Source of the DNA: an uncultured Ruminococcus sp.
GTDB lineage: Bacteria; Bacillota; Clostridia; Oscillospirales; Ruminococcaceae
Direction of reading: 5' to 3'
DNA length: 40,809 bases
Assembly (NCBI GenBank): GCA_900550695.1
Contig: URTF01000010.1
Location: 1-40,809 of the forward strand
In this document: positions 40,754 through 40,809 of the stretch, piece by piece
How the letters are laid out: the number at the start of each line of letters is the position of its first letter
Numbering within the stretch: position 1 is the stretch's first letter
Program-made: the position numbers and the translations under genes
Notes under the pieces: model-generated
Database searches by the model: none
Told to the model about the DNA's origin: nothing
What the model saw: only the letters and a program-made list of their open reading frames with translations

Positions 40754-40809
40754 ATTATACTAAACACCAATTAAAAACTATACAAAAAATCAAGCAAAAA
40801 CTCTGATAT

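Overview
The window looks like a chromosomal segment of a Gram-positive anaerobic Clostridia-type Firmicute, most likely from the Ruminococcaceae/Oscillospiraceae. The reasons are strong AGGAGG-type ribosome sites, canonical sigma-A promoters with 17-bp spacers, frequent TTG and GTG starts, and several endospore genes (gerW/ytfJ, spoVM, ylbJ, yqfC, yqfD). Gene order strongly resembles Bacillus/Clostridia core operons. A lipoprotein xyloglucanase and a biotin carboxyltransferase cluster would suit a plant-fibre-fermenting gut anaerobe. The species cannot be fixed from sequence reading alone. No rRNA, tRNA, CRISPR array, insertion sequence or prophage was seen, and no gene-free stretch exceeds 300 bases.

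Layout, left to right. (1) 1-560: the terminator of an off-window gene, then rpmB on the minus strand with its own promoter and terminator, back to back with the next operon. (2) 564-5821: site-2 protease, scpA, scpB, a DUF2953 membrane protein, gerW, a D,D-carboxypeptidase and rluB, covering chromosome condensation, cell wall and spore maturation. (3) 5938-9160: a self-contained operon with a strong promoter and terminator. It encodes a divergent acyl-CoA carboxyltransferase, a free biotin carrier and a pyruvate/oxaloacetate carboxyltransferase, which is the three-part layout of a soluble transcarboxylase. (4) 9319-23011: a long housekeeping operon (yicC, remA, gmk, rpoZ, priA, def, fmt, yugP-like, rsmB, rlmN, prpC, prkC, rsgA, thiN) ending in a 29-codon spoVM. 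(5) 23032-24024: a convergent XerC/D-like tyrosine recombinase. (6) 24237-30327: a YmfF/YmfH M16 pair, lgt and folD, then a class B PBP-like transpeptidase behind a terminator-like hairpin. (7) 30355-33297: sporulation block with ylbJ plus a small Cys protein leftward and yqfC-yqfD rightward, sharing a possible divergent sporulation promoter. (8) 33422-35653: a GH74 xyloglucanase-like lipoprotein with its own promoter, a CcpA/LacI-type operator and a terminator. (9) 35784-40715: an ABC ATPase, a giant FtsX-type permease and a PASTA-domain serine hydrolase.

Several parts plausibly work together. Lgt would lipidate the xyloglucanase. PrpC and the PASTA kinase PrkC form the wall-sensing phosphorylation pair, and a second PASTA protein closes the window. 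GerW, SpoVM, YlbJ, YqfC and YqfD belong to spore formation. Most of the window is ordinary core genome. The parts most worth a second look are the transcarboxylase-like operon with its eroded active-site motifs, the easily missed spoVM, the hairpin that both ends folD transcription and hides the PBP ribosome site, the ylbJ/yqfC divergent promoter, and the PASTA serine hydrolase with a non-standard third motif.
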